Position numbers and translations under genes: made by a program
The notes under the pieces: generated by a model
What the model was told of the DNA's origin: nothing
Database searches by the model: none
Seen by the model: the letters and a program-made list of their open reading frames with translations, nothing else
Shown here: positions 44,801-55,690 of the stretch, piece after piece
How the letters are laid out: each line of letters opens with the position of its first letter
How positions within the stretch are numbered: position 1 is the first letter of the stretch
Assembly (NCBI GenBank): GCA_944990035.1
Contig: CALYLX010000038.1
Location: 54,378 to 118,377, forward strand
Direction: 5' to 3'
Length of the DNA: 64,000 bases
Source: Clitopilus passeckerianus
Taxonomy: Eukaryota > Basidiomycota > Agaricomycetes > Agaricales > Entolomataceae

Positions 44801-45396
44801 CCGCCTCCGATTTCGCCATCGAGACCAAGATCGAGATCTGGGGCACCAACAGCACTCTCAAGGAGAAGAAAGCCACCCTTGAAGTGACCTGTTTCGAGTT
44901 GGGATCTGACTGGAGGGAGAAGTTCACTCAGGAGGCTGTACTAGCCGCTAATTCCAGCACTGAGCTTTGGAGTGGCGCACTCCCTGGCCAACCAGTCCGG
45001 ACCACGAAGGCCGAAGTCCCGCGGACCATCATCGTTTCCGCTCGATTGCTTGACAGCGACGGCTCCGTCTTGGGTCGTTACTCCAACTGGTGAGTGTGCC
45101 TCAAGTCTATTCAATATAGATCTATGAATTACCACAGGCCGGAGCCGTTCAAATTCATTAATTTTCCCCCGTTGGCCGATCTTGGATTAACAGCCACTCC
45201 AAGTGGCGACGGCAAGTCTGTCGTTCTTAGCACGAGGCAACCTGTGAAGGGCATCGTCCTTGATGTTGATGGTGAAGAGGCCAAATGGAGCGATCAAGCA
45301 ATTGACCTGGTCCCCGACGATCCTCAAACGGTTGGTGTGGTTGGGTTGAATGGCAGACAGGCGAAGCTTCGTTATCTCGGGGATGGAACCGCCTGA
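41835..45396 (+). CDS. beta-mannosidase, glycoside hydrolase family 2
   Basis: Starts [20 protein letters not shown] at 41835, with no signal peptide. The sugar-binding and Ig-like domains contain [34 protein letters not shown] and [20 protein letters not shown]. The catalytic barrel has [49 protein letters not shown], the acid/base motif AGNNE completed across an intron, WNVWHG and the nucleophile region FVSEFGMEGYPD, followed by [20 protein letters not shown]. The Ig-like C-terminus follows. Beta-mannosidases of GH2 release mannose from the non-reducing ends of mannan oligosaccharides and N-glycan cores. Lack of a signal peptide suggests an intracellular form that acts on imported or recycled oligosaccharides. 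About fifteen introns. Confidence 0.9.
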
Positions 45397-45605
45397 ATAT
45401 TGTTTTACATAAGTTACCGGTAAATATGAAACGAAGGTGTTTTGATTCGTCCACACTCCCAGAACTCGAGAAAGGCTTTTGGCGACAGATCTGAGCGAAC
45501 CGCTAAGATAAATTTCAGGTACGGTCACGTGTTGTGTTGAACCCTGTCTGGTGGTCGTGAAGCGGCGCGTCAAGTTGAAGTTGGTCCTTGGCCAGAGCTT
45601 TCATC

Positions 45606-46099
45606 ATGTCCGCAACGTCTACCCCTAATGACTCCCCCAGCTCTAGTATTCAGCCTCTTCACAACCCCTCGCAGGCCGCTCATGTCGTAGTGCCTCAAGC
45701 ACCACTTGGGAATGTCGTAAATCAGGCACCGGGGCAAGGAGCTAAAGCCCTGCTCGCTAAGAAGATGGCAAAGAATCAGTATGCTCTTCCCTGATAGGCA
45801 CGCATGAATAAACTCATGCCTTCCAAGATCTAGCAATCCTGCATTTGTGTCCCCAACTGATAACCTCATGACCCCGGTTTCGCAAAAACTGAATGCTGCC
45901 CGGAGAAAGAACTTCGACAAGTGGGTGGTTATGCTTTCCGTTACGCTTCATCTACTGACAGGTTCTGAAAAGGGGCGCCAAGCCCATGCAGCTGTTTGCC
46001 AGACCTAGCGAGGCTGAAAGCGACGAGGAAACACCACAAGTCAGCCAGCCTGCCGAGGGCAAAGATTTGCCACGAGAGGACGACGAGAATCCATTCTAG
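45606..46099 (+). CDS. Spo12-like small cell-cycle regulator
   Basis: Three exons, about 125 residues. It starts MSATSTPNDSPSSSIQPLHN. After ALLAKKMAKNQ the second exon encodes NPAFVSPTDNLMTPVSQKLN followed by AARRKNFDK, which resembles the conserved Spo12 core (SPTDxLMSPxSxKL). The last exon gives VLKRGAKPMQLFARPSEAES and an acidic tail, DLPREDDENPF, with TAG at 46097. Spo12-family proteins in yeasts act in exit from mitosis/meiosis and are phosphorylated at SP/TP sites; SPTD and LMTP fit that. Intron 2 is best placed with a GTGGTT donor, so the junction is uncertain. Confidence 0.62.
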
Positions 46100-46393
46100 A
46101 TGACCCCACTATCTCCTGTATCTTCGTTGCGCGTATCTGGCTGGCTCATTTCCACTTCACCTCCTTGAAGGAGCTTTAGTTATAATGCCTATTTATTCCG
46201 CTCTGGGTGTGCATATCGCTGTGTAATTCTCGTCAAAACATCAAATATACCTTGTACTATCATTGTTACCAGATTCCAATATGACACACATCTGATGAAC
46301 TGTGGGACGCGGGGAAGGCAGGTGGCGCAGGTCCAAAAGGACGCGTCAGCTATGTTGATTCATTTAAAGAATGGTTTCAATGGCGTGATCAAC

Positions 46394-47103
46394 ATGGCTC
46401 AGCCTTCTGCAACTCCCTCCTTACCACTCTCGTTCTCGTATGTTTTGAGCTGTCGGGGGTTAACGCATGCTAACTAGGCAACAGACAAATGCAAAAACTC
46501 ATTGATGGCCTACCACAATTGACCGAGAAAGAGGTCACTGAGCTGGGACATAAGGACTCTAACTGCTCCATCTGCTTCGTGCCCTACTTAGCATTACTGG
46601 CCGAGGAGGAGATGGCCTTAGCAATGGATTCTCCGGCTCATCCTGTGGAGACATTGGGCGTCACAAGATTATCGCAACCCTGGCAATGCGGACACGTGTT
46701 TTGCAAAAGGGAGTTGAGTGAAGTAACCCAGTTTCGCTTGTATGGTGATACTAATCGTGTTTTTCTGGCCCTGCTCCAAAACATAGCCTCTCACAATGGA
46801 TCATACAGGCCGTGAGTATCACAGACACTGCCCAGACGAGCTGGCTACATATACTGAGATGCGCTCCCATATCCACAGAACACCGCCTGCCCAATGTGCC
46901 GACGGTCTTTCCTGGAGCCGGGCTCGACACCTGGGCCAGACGAGGCGGTTGCTTTGACTGCTGAGCAACTGTTTGGAGCAGAGACCGAAGAGGATTTGAT
47001 TCGGTTGCTGAGCTTGACAACGGGGGTTTTGAATGCAACTGACGTTACTACCCCAGCGCGACCGCGTGCACAGGATACAGAGTATTCTGGAATGTTTTCA
47101 TAG
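46394..47103 (+). CDS. RING-finger protein (E3 ligase-like), paralog 2
   Basis: Starts MAQPSATPSLPLSFS at 46394, joined to QMQKLIDGLPQLTEKEVTEL. The RING spans three exons: SNCSICFVPYLALLAEEEMA, WQCGHVFCKR, DLSQWIIQ, and ACPMCRRSFLEPGS, a C3HC4-type set. The loop between the first two Cys pairs is long, about 45 residues (TLGVTRLSQP), as in the gene at 38340. The C-terminal part is helical (ALTAEQLFGAETEEDLIRLL). A cytosolic E3 ubiquitin ligase is the likely role; the substrate is unknown. It converges with the chitin synthase gene. Confidence 0.76.
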
Positions 47104-47412
47104 TAGATTTAATCAGGGCCTCATATGTTCATGCGCTTTTCTATATTGTCCGTCGACAAAACTATTTAAAAGCACAAAACTACGAGAAAGCGCGCCAAGA
47201 TGGTTCACTTTCAACAAGGATCCGCAAAGATGTGGGAAAGACAGTCCGTGAATATGAGCGATCGGGTATTACGAAGGAACGTGTATGCAAACAAATTAGT
47301 GAGAGGGCGTGAAACCGGTAACGCAACCGCTCGTTTGAGATCATAAGTAGCGGAGATAAAGAACAGCAATACGATATGAAACCACAAATGAAAGCAAACG
47401 AAAAGAAGCCAT
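47104..47412. other. convergent intergenic region
   Basis: 309 bp between the second RING gene and chitin synthase. It should be mainly 3' UTR sequence. No gene is seen. Confidence 0.35.
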
Positions 47413-50400
47413 TTAGTTCTTCCGGCAGAACCTGAAAAGATTGCGCTTGAAGAAGTAGTACAAGCACTATATGATTCGTTAATGACAATTCTTCGTTCCC
47501 AAGGACAGGAATAGAACTTACTCCTGAGAATCGCACAGCTGCCAATGCGAAGGTAGAGTACAGAATAACACCGAAGTATGTATTCTGCTTCTTGGTCTGG
47601 TGTTCCTCATCTGCTTTAGCATTCCCGCTGGGCAAGCCATTAATGTTCTCGATAGCAATAGCAAGGGCCGCGTTTGAGAGCATCCAGGCAGCTACGAGAC
47701 GGGTACGGAAGGTCTTGTTCTCGTCATCCATAGTCGGTTTCTCAGGCACTTCCTTCACCTCGACCTTGGTGATAGCGCGGGTAACAGTCTCCTTGAATTG
47801 AGCGTCAACATCTTCTTGGTTCCTGGCAGTATCGACGACGACGGCTGCTTCGGAGTCCTTTGCTTTGGATGATGAGACGGAGGGTAGCGCCTCTTCCTTG
47901 TCGCTTCCCTTAGTACCCCAGGATACATCGTGAAGATTGCAGAATGCGTAGACGTTGAGGACATTCGTAAAGCTGGGCGCCAAGCAGAGGTATTGGAAGA
48001 AACTGGAGAACATGTGCCAGGGATCACGCTGGACGCACAACAGGTTACTGAACCGAAGAGGGACCAAATGCCAAAAGAACTCACGTAGAGGAAGGATGCG
48101 AAGAAGTAGATGCCGAAAGTGGAAACCATGGCGGCGATGAGAGCACCAACAGGAGGGACGAAGAAAGTCTTGATGACTTCGCCGACACTTTTGTTTTTCA
48201 GTAATGCCGGGATGTTCTGAATCAAACGTCTTAGTGCGCTGAGGTTGATAGATACCCTTATTCGTTACCTTGAATGACAATGCCGTAAGCCAGAAGGAGC
48301 AGACCAAGAGATAGACAGCGAGAACACCGTAAACCCTGGTAGATGAAATCAGTCCATTTTTTCTTTGTCTCCTCTAAGATGAAATACTGACCAAAGAGTG
48401 ATGGTATAAGCAAGCCGCTCTCCTTTGGGCCGGTTACCAAGAGCAAGAATAAATTGCAGCGCTAAGAATGCCAGGTACGTCCATTTCAAGCCAAGATTTA
48501 TCCAATGAGTCTATCAGATGGCGTTAGCCAAATTCACAAGTATGAAGGGTCAGATACATACGACAGCCTCCGTGCCGAAGATGACGATGCCTTGGGAAGG
48601 GAGGAGATCGATGATGATACTGAAAGTGAGCCACAAGTTGGCCAGAGCGAACCAAGAGAAAACCAGCGATGCGATATTGTACTAATTCAGTGTTGTTAGC
48701 CAATAGAAATGCGCACCAGAGAAGATCACATACGAGGGCCTGAATATGGAAGAAGAACATGCGGATGATTCCGTGTCCGGACTGGTAGAACCTGTGGAAA
48801 TTGACAATTGCATACTAACGGAGCGAACATCATTAGAATTATATTTGAAGCGAGGAAGCGGAAGCACAGCAGCCACTTACGACGGAAGCAGCGAAAGAAC
48901 CATTGAGCCATCGACGACGTTGACCGATCAATTCTGGGGCGGTTTCCGGTACATCGGTTTCGGCCTTCGACGGCTTAACGTAGGTCAAGGTCCACCTGTC
49001 GTTGGCTTTGGCGACGAGTTCAAAACAGAGGATACGGTCCTCGGCTAAGAACATATTCTTGGTGAAGATGTTCATCCCATAGATACCCTTAGGGCCAAGA
49101 CGATCGGCGAGCGAGTGGTCACCGTGGAAGTATTGGTCGAGGGGACGGCCAAGAATAGCACGGAATCGGTAGGCCGAGAATGCACCAGGAAGCACAGACA
49201 CATATCCAAAACTGGATTCGAGAGGCTTGTCTGTCAAGGCATGTGAGTTGCCAAGTACTCTGCAACCTGAGGAGCGAACGTACCAAGAATGTTGGACATC
49301 TTGTACTCAAAGTTCTGCGCGGCAACCAAGGGGTTAAGCAGCTTCTTTCCACCCTTGATCATGGCATGGATTTCACCACAGCACCCTCCAAGATGGGGGT
49401 CGTTATAGAAAGCCTCCCAGAGGTAATAGATAGATTTATGGCCTGGCTTGGTACCAGCATCAATGAGAACACAGATCTCAGGCTACAGCAGATCTGTGAG
49501 AATAGGCACAGAAACAAATAGATCTGGTGTGACATACGTTGATCATCTTGCCGATAGCATTAAACAACCAACGATGAGAGTTGATCTTCTTCTGATTCTT
49601 GGCTTTCAGGACAAATATGATTTGCACAGGAACCAAGTTGAGAGGATCATTGGCTTGAGGAAGCACGAGTTGAGGCGTGGCGTCCACGGACAGTTGAGTT
49701 GTGTACTACGGAGCGCATCATTCAGTTACTCCACACTCATGCTGTGCATCGGGAGACAGTACCCACCTCAAAGATGTGAGCGACGGTATCCTTGCCGTCG
49801 ACTTGCTTCTTCATGATACCATCCTGGTAAACACCGACGGTGGCAAGAAGATCCAGAACGCTCTTGTCCATCGGCTCGAGACCGTCGACTATAAGAGCGA
49901 CGGTGATTTTTTGCCATCCTGGCACTCCTTCCTCCGCAGTCCTTCTCCAGTATTTGCTTTGCTTAGTTTTGCAAATGTCTCGAATGTTCAACATGACACC
50001 GTGCAAAGTTCGGGCGTAAAGAGTCTTGTCCTCGTTGTAAGAGGTCACGGCGATGAGCATCTCCGTATCACGGTTGTACATCTTTGTTCTCAAAGAATAA
50101 CCGTTCGCCTCACTGAAGTCGTCAGGGTCGCAGGTTGCTGCCGTGTAACGCATGTGCCTAATGGCGTTATCGAGTATTAGCGACGCCAATTAGTCAAAAG
50201 GTCACTCAAAACGAGAACTCACGAAAATTCGGTCGTCTTGGACGCCGTGTACTTTGCCTCGGTGGCAGAGAAAATGGGAGTGGGAACAGGATATTCTGCG
50301 ATGAAATTTCCTTGTGTGAGCTTGACCTTGCGAGTCACACCGCGCTTGATGGTTTGACGTCTTCGCCATGCCGACTCGACTCCATTAGTGGAGGTCGACA

Positions 50401-50764
50401 TGACAGACGCAGGACGGCCGAAAGAATTGGGGTCAACAGCACTGTGAATTAATATATTGAGTTGAGACAATATTGGCTTTGAAAAAGTTGCATGTGTGAC
50501 GTACGGTGGTGGGTAGAGGCCGCCAACGAAGCCGCCTTGACTGGTCAAAGGCTGCTTTTCGATTTCCTCATCATCATAATCTCCTCGGTCGACCAGAGAC
50601 GTTGAGCTCTGGTACGCACGAGGTAGAGAGGCTGTACTTTCAAAAGGTGACCGCTCGGGTTCTTGAAAGTGAGTCTGGCGTGGCCGGTCAGCGAAAGGGT
50701 CTGAGTAACCCTCGCTACCGTTGTAAGAGTTCTGGCCAGAGAGAGGAGGACGATTTGCAGCCAT
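47413..50764 (-). CDS. chitin synthase (division 1, class I-III type)
   Basis: Starts [20 protein letters not shown] at 50764. A disordered, Pro/Ser-rich N-terminus precedes the CHS N-terminal region ([50 protein letters not shown]). The GT2 domain has [106 protein letters not shown] and the QRRRW signature in [17 protein letters not shown]-terminal membrane segments follow, separated by a charged cytosolic stretch ([20 protein letters not shown]). It ends [17 protein letters not shown] with TAA at 47413. The enzyme polymerises UDP-GlcNAc into chitin at the plasma membrane. Multi-exon, about 900 residues. Classes I-III are not easily separated by eye. Confidence 0.92.
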
Positions 50765-51126
50765 TCTTATCGTTAGAAGAAAGGAAGGGAGGAGGCTTTG
50801 TGTTGAACGTCAACGCTCAACTCTGCTTTTGTATCGTTGTTTGCAACGAGGCGATGTAATGTCACGGCTCGCGTTTTTATTTATTTGCTTGAGAAGAAAC
50901 CGCTGATTACCGGCTTAGTCTATCTGTGACCTTCCCCTTGCCACTGCCACCCCTAAATGCTGCGCTCCATCGTTCGAACCCCGTAGAGACGGAAAAATAA
51001 AAATACATTTTGTCATTTCGATATGTACCAGTCACCAGTCTTCACATGCTCATCATCCCGGCAATACCACTAGCCGTGATATATATTTGAGAGAATAGTA
51101 TCCGAACGTTTGTTTTCAGCTCCCAA
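50765..51126. other. divergent intergenic region
   Basis: 362 bp between chitin synthase and the first GST-like gene. A TATATATTT stretch at about 51080 lies some 45 bp before the ATG at 51127. No RNA gene is seen; a TTCGAA sequence near 50972 resembles a tRNA B box, but no matching A box or T stem exists. Confidence 0.35.
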
Positions 51127-52408
51127 ATGTTGCCTGTAATCCTCTACCGTTACAATGCCTCACCCTTCTCCTGGAAGGCAGACCGCATGCTACTCCTCAA
51201 GAACATACCACACAAAACAGTCAATGTGAGCAACGAACCTGCAGGTCACATCATCACTCAATGTCCTAAGCTTCCGGAAAGGTCTCCATGATGTTACCAC
51301 GTCCAGAAATTTCTGATCTCTTGGGCATAACATATCGCCGAATTCCAATCCTTGCCATTGGCAACGATGTCTACTGTGACACCAGGTGCGACCCTTGCAA
51401 CTTGGTCCGATCTTTCTCTTATAATTGACTCTCTTTAGCCTCATTGCCACCGCCCTCGAAAGGCACTTTCCTGCCTCCGCAGGTTATTGCACACTTTTCC
51501 CCGCAAACAAGTCGTCTGGGAACACAGACGGCGCCTTAATGAGGCTCGTGTCTAAACATGTTGCAGATGACGTGCTATTTCCCCTAGCACCTGCTTTCCT
51601 GCCCTGGGACCAGTTCCCTAAACAATTCCTGAAGGACAGAAGCACGGTGAGCGCTATAAAGACTCATGAATGCGATCGAAGGCTCAGCGCCCACCGCAAT
51701 CATGTAGATGGTCGGAAGAGATATTGATATTGCCGCTAATGTCAAATCGCGCGGTCCAGCGTTAGCAACCCTTTCATCTTATCTGGTCAGTTCATTTGGC
51801 ACAATGAATTCAATCAATCATTCACACTCCTGCCAATGTCAAGGCCTTGATCGAGCAACAGCTGAAAGACGGGAGGAAATGGCTCTTTGATACGGAGACA
51901 CCCAGTTTGGCAGATTTATCTGTGCACTTTGTCTTCCAATGGATACAAGGCATGGGATCTGCGGAGAGTCTCTTCGATAAGACGGCCTTCCCACATGCGC
52001 TCGAGGTAAGTTCCTTCTACTTCTCGCTTCGATGCAATTTTCTGACCTTCTTTGGTTCAGTGGATTACACGCTTGTCGACTTACCTCCAAGAACTCAAAG
52101 CCAAACGAACACTTGAGGAAAAGGTCAATGGGCATCAGGCAGCAGACATGATCCTATCATCGAGCCATGCTTCGTACGATGTTGTCGGGTTCGACACTTC
52201 GCAAGCAGCACAACTGGGCCTCAAGCCCAACCAACAAGTGCAAGTCGCGCCAGTTGATACAGGCAAGAACTTTCCGACAACTGGGAAGCTCGTGGCGTTC
52301 AGCAAGGAGGAGATTATTCTTGAAGTGCAGGGTAAGAACGGGTTGCTGCGTTGTCATTTCCCAAGAATCGGATTCTTCGTTGTGCCAGTGCCAGGCAGTA
52401 AACTATAG
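51127..52408 (+). CDS. GST-like protein with extra C-terminal domain, tandem copy 1
   Basis: Starts MLPVILYRYNASPFSWKADR. A thioredoxin-like GST N-terminal domain contains MLLLKNIPHKTVNVSMMLPR, ISDLLGITYRRIPILAIGND and YCDTSLIATALERHF. A helical domain follows (GALMRLVSKHVADDVLFPLA, EQQLKDGRKWLFDTETPSLA, DLSVHFVFQWIQGM). After WITRLSTYLQELKAKRTLEE comes a domain outside a normal GST, about 95 residues: SYDVVGFDTSQAAQLGLKPN and GKLVAFSKEEIILEVQGKNG, then LLRCHFPRIGFFVVP. It looks beta-rich, and I cannot assign it to a named function. The active-site residue is unclear (SPFSW instead of a CPFC-like motif). At least five introns. The adjacent copy at 52533 is nearly the same. Confidence 0.75.
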
Positions 52409-52532
52409 CCTCTAGTGGGTCTAGTCTAGTTGGAAATATCTTATCATTTGTGTACCAATCAATATCATCCCGGTCATACCAAGCCGTGGTTTACTACGGA
52501 GGAGCATCCGACGGTTCGCTTTCGACTCTCAC

Positions 52533-53811
52533 ATGGCCCCTGTAATCCTCTACCGTTACGATGGTTCCCCTTACTCGCGGAAGGCAGCCCGTATGCTACT
52601 ACTCAAGAATATACCCCACAAGATAGTTAATGTGAGCAAACGAATCTGCAATGCCATCATCAACCTTTGGTCCTGAGAATCAGGAAAGGTCTCTAAGATC
52701 TTGCCACGTCCAGACCTCTCTGATCTCTTGGGCATAGTATACCGCCGAATTCCAATCCTCGCAATTGGAAACGACGTCTTCTGTGATACTAGGTGTGATC
52801 TTTACGATTTAGTCTTCGTATGCTCGATTAACTTTCTCTAGCCTCATTGCGACCGCCCTTGAAAGGCATTTTCCTGCCTCCGCAGGCCATGGCACGCTGT
52901 TTCCTGCAAACAAGTCCTCTGGGAACGCGGACGGCGCCCTGGCGACACTTGTCTCCAAACATGTTGCAGATGACGTGCTTTTCCCACTGGCAGTCGCTCT
53001 GGTGCCGTGGGATAAGTTCCCAAAACCCTTCTTAGAGGACAGGAGCAAGGTGAGCGCTGCTTCTACCACAACGAATTGAAGGACTCTGAACGCCCATTGC
53101 ACCCATCTAGTTGCTGGGGAAGGACATTGATCCCGCTGTATTCATCAACTCGCGAGGTCAAGCGTTGGCGACACTTTCATCTTATCTGGTCGGTTTATTC
53201 TGACAGAAAAGATTTCTTCGACTGGTCATTTACTCACCTGTCAATGTCAAGGCCTTGTTTGAGCAACAGCTGAAAGATGGCAGGAAATGGCTCTTTGATA
53301 CGGAGGCACCTGGTTTGGCCGACTTATCTGTCCACTTTATCTTACAATGGATACAAGGTATGGAACCGGCCCAGAGCCTCTTCGACGGAGCGGCCTTTCC
53401 GCATGCACTTGAGGTGAGCTTTATGCACGTCTTGTGCTGATGCGAATCTCAGCTCTTCATTTGGTCCAGTGGATTACCCGCTTGTCGACTTATATTGAAG
53501 AACTCGAAGCTGAACGAAAGCTTGAAGAAGAGATCAGTGGAGATCAAGCAGCAAGCATAATCGTGTCCTCGAATCCCGCTCTCTATGAACCCATCGGGTT
53601 TGACGCCGCACAAGCAGTACAACTAGGCGTCGAGCTTAACCAAGAAGTACTTGTCGCACCAGTTGACTCGGGCAAGGACTACCCGACGGCTGGGAAACTC
53701 GTCGCTTTGAGCAAGCAGGAAATTATACTTGAAGTTCGGGGTAAGAACGGATTGCTGCGTTGTCATTTCCCAAAGATTGGATTCTCCATTATTCCGCTGG
53801 CCAGACAGTAA
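52533..53811 (+). CDS. GST-like protein with extra C-terminal domain, tandem copy 2
   Basis: Starts MAPVILYRYDGSPYSRKAAR. It parallels copy 1 exon by exon: MLLLKNIPHKIVNVSKILPR, LSDLLGIVYRRIPILAIGND, SLIATALERHFPASAGHGTL, HVADDVLFPLAVALVPWDKF, EQQLKDGRKWLFDTEAPGLA, HFILQWIQGMEPAQSLFDGA. The C-terminal domain is QAASIIVSSNPALYEPIGFD, then GKLVALSKQEIILEVRGKNG and LLRCHFPKIGFSIIPLARQ. Differences from copy 1 are scattered and mostly conservative, both frames are open, and intron places agree. So both copies look functional and the duplication is relatively young. A cellular role in thiol chemistry is inferred from the fold alone. It converges with COQ10, 72 bp away. Confidence 0.75.
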
Positions 53812-53883
53812 ACAGTGGTCTAGTAGGTCTAGTTTAATTAGTGAAAATAATTCGAAATGAAAAGCCGACCGCTCGCTTTAAAG

Positions 53884-54606
53884 TCAAGCGTAGACTTGTC
53901 TACAACGATTTTCAAAGGCTTCGATCATCTGCTTTGAAACCTGCGAAAAAAAGGTCGAAGAAACCGAGTTATACAGTGGATTGGCGAAAGTATACGCCAG
54001 GTCGAATTTGACTAATGTCCGTGCATCATCAGGTCTCGACGCATTAGACGGTTCAAATCTCCATGTTGTCTGCAGGGACGTAAACAGTGGTGTTGAAGAT
54101 GAAGCGACAGCCTGAAACAGAGAGGGAGTTAAGCACAGGTTTAGCAGCTATTCAGAGGGTAGAAAACATACCTGGACTGATTGGTACGGGGTACAAGTCA
54201 CTTTGCTGATGTAGCTCTCCGTAAATGCGAGAAACCCGACGGTAAGCTCAGCCTCCATCACGGAACGGACTGAATGTGTTTTATTCTCTAACGCTCGGGT
54301 TTGAGGGGCAGGACCGGAGACAATTCTTGATCCAGTGCAGAACGGAAGGAAGTGGCGGTAGGAAGCCACGTCTGCTACTACATTGTACAAGTCCTTCTGT
54401 CGGTAGCTTGTCAAACCATTGAGGTCAGATGTGAGTGTAATCGCATACAAAACTCACGGAAGAACTTTGGATTCGCTGTAGACCTTGTTTTGGTCACTGC
54501 CAGAACCGGAGAAGTTGGGAAGGACAGACGTCAGGAAAGACCGTCGGAAGTGTATGAGAGGAGCTTGCAAAGTTCTACCCAAATGTGCAGCACCGCGACA
54601 GAACAT
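53884..54606 (-). CDS. COQ10: coenzyme Q-binding protein COQ10 (START-like), mitochondrial
   Basis: Starts MFCRGAAHLGRTLQAPLIHF at 54606; the leader with Arg residues and SFLTSVLPNFSGSG fits a mitochondrial presequence. The START-like (polyketide cyclase/SRPBCC) domain reads KVLPYRQKDLYNVVADVASY, RHFLPFCTGSRIV, EAELTVGFLAFTESYISKVT, FTSLQTTWRFEPS, ARTLVKFDLAYTFANPLYNS and QVSKQMIEAFENRCRQVY. The RQKDLYNVVADVxxYxxFLPFC motif is a COQ10 hallmark. COQ10 binds ubiquinone in the inner membrane and is needed for efficient respiration and CoQ synthesis. Three exons, about 200 residues. It was likely retained as a single copy. Confidence 0.93.
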
Positions 54607-54901
54607 TTTGCAGAGAACCTACACCCTTCTACAATGTCAGTGTTCTCGTCGATGACGAGGATGGTAAATAAAGCGGTTGACGGGCGTCACCGACGCGGTG
54701 CACATTATTTGGCGCAGTTTAGCCTCAAGAGATGTCAAAACTTCGAAGGCACACTCGAGATATATGTATTCAGGTAGCGTCTAGAGTACTGAACAGAACG
54801 GATCGATACGAAAAAATGATACCTGATAATGCTAACTTGGACGTATCACAATATTGGAATAAGAATGCATATGGAAGTGCCACGTGATTGGAACGATATT
54901 C

Positions 54902-55690
54902 TTAAACAACGTATTCGGTAGCTTCTGGGCAGTCCCTAGCGATCTGTAGGCGTGCATAAATATGGATGTATGCGGTGGAAATACAATGAACATACATGTC
55001 CTTCCAGATGGCACTTGAAACAAGTCTTACTCTTGGCCGAGCCAGAGCTATTATCAACCATGCTGCTTCCAGGTGCAGCAAGACAGTCCCTGAGCAAATG
55101 TAAGTCACCTAAAAGCCTATATCCAACTCCAACGCACCTCGCCATGTGGTTCGGGCCGCCACAGCGATAGCACTTCACAGGGGGTAAGGTGGAGGTATTC
55201 AGGGCACGCCCTGGAGGTGGTGCACGAGGCGCGAATCCGCCGACGCTGCCGTTGGGACAGACACGAGCAATGTGACCCAAACGGCCACAGTTCTGCCAAG
55301 CAGTTAGTTCTGGCATAATGCGCGACAAATATATGCGTACATAACACTTCTGATTACCATTTTGTGCCTGGAGCCTCAGGCTGGGGCACTCAGCTATGAT
55401 GAATGTCAGCGCCTGGAGACTTCTATACAGGAGCGAAAAACAGACCTTGGATGTGTCCGACCCCACCACAAGAGTAACATTGTTTGGATGCAACGGTACG
55501 AGGGGAAGGGCAAGCAGACGATTCATGTCCAGGTTGACGACAGTTGTAGCAAAGCCTCTGCTCCGAAGTGCAGTTCTCGGCAATATGGCCGACTGTGGAG
55601 GTTGTCAGTGTCGAATTTCGAGGAGGACCATAGTGGTGACGCACGGTTGCCACACTTGAAGCAGCCTTTCTTATTGATTTGGTATGCCAT
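54902..55690 (-). CDS. GIS2: CCHC zinc-knuckle nucleic-acid-binding protein (CNBP/GIS2 family)
   Basis: Starts MAYQINKKGCFKCGN at 55690. CX2CX4HX4C knuckles occur as CFKCGNLGHIAENC (across an intron), CYNCRQPGHESSAC, CYSCGGVGHIQAEC, a fourth containing CGRLGHIARVC, CYRCGGPNHMARDC, and a sixth starting CFKCHLEGH and ending ARDCPEATEYVV with TAA at 54902. A Gly/Ala/Pro linker (GSVGGFAPRAPPPGRALN) separates knuckles 4 and 5. CNBP/Gis2 proteins bind G-rich single-stranded nucleic acids and stimulate cap-independent translation; in fungi they are cytoplasmic and associate with mRNA granules. Family members have about seven knuckles, so one may be missing or hidden in an exon I did not join. Introns are numerous and short. 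Confidence 0.86.

Noticed and set aside
49701..50180. 159-codon open frame on plus
   Set aside because: Antisense to the chitin synthase GT2 domain; no known motif.
50969..50982. tRNA B-box-like TTCGAA sequence
   Set aside because: No complementary T stem and no A box at the right distance on either strand.
54352..54777. 141-codon open frame on plus
   Set aside because: Antisense to the first exons of COQ10, whose presequence and START motifs are clear.
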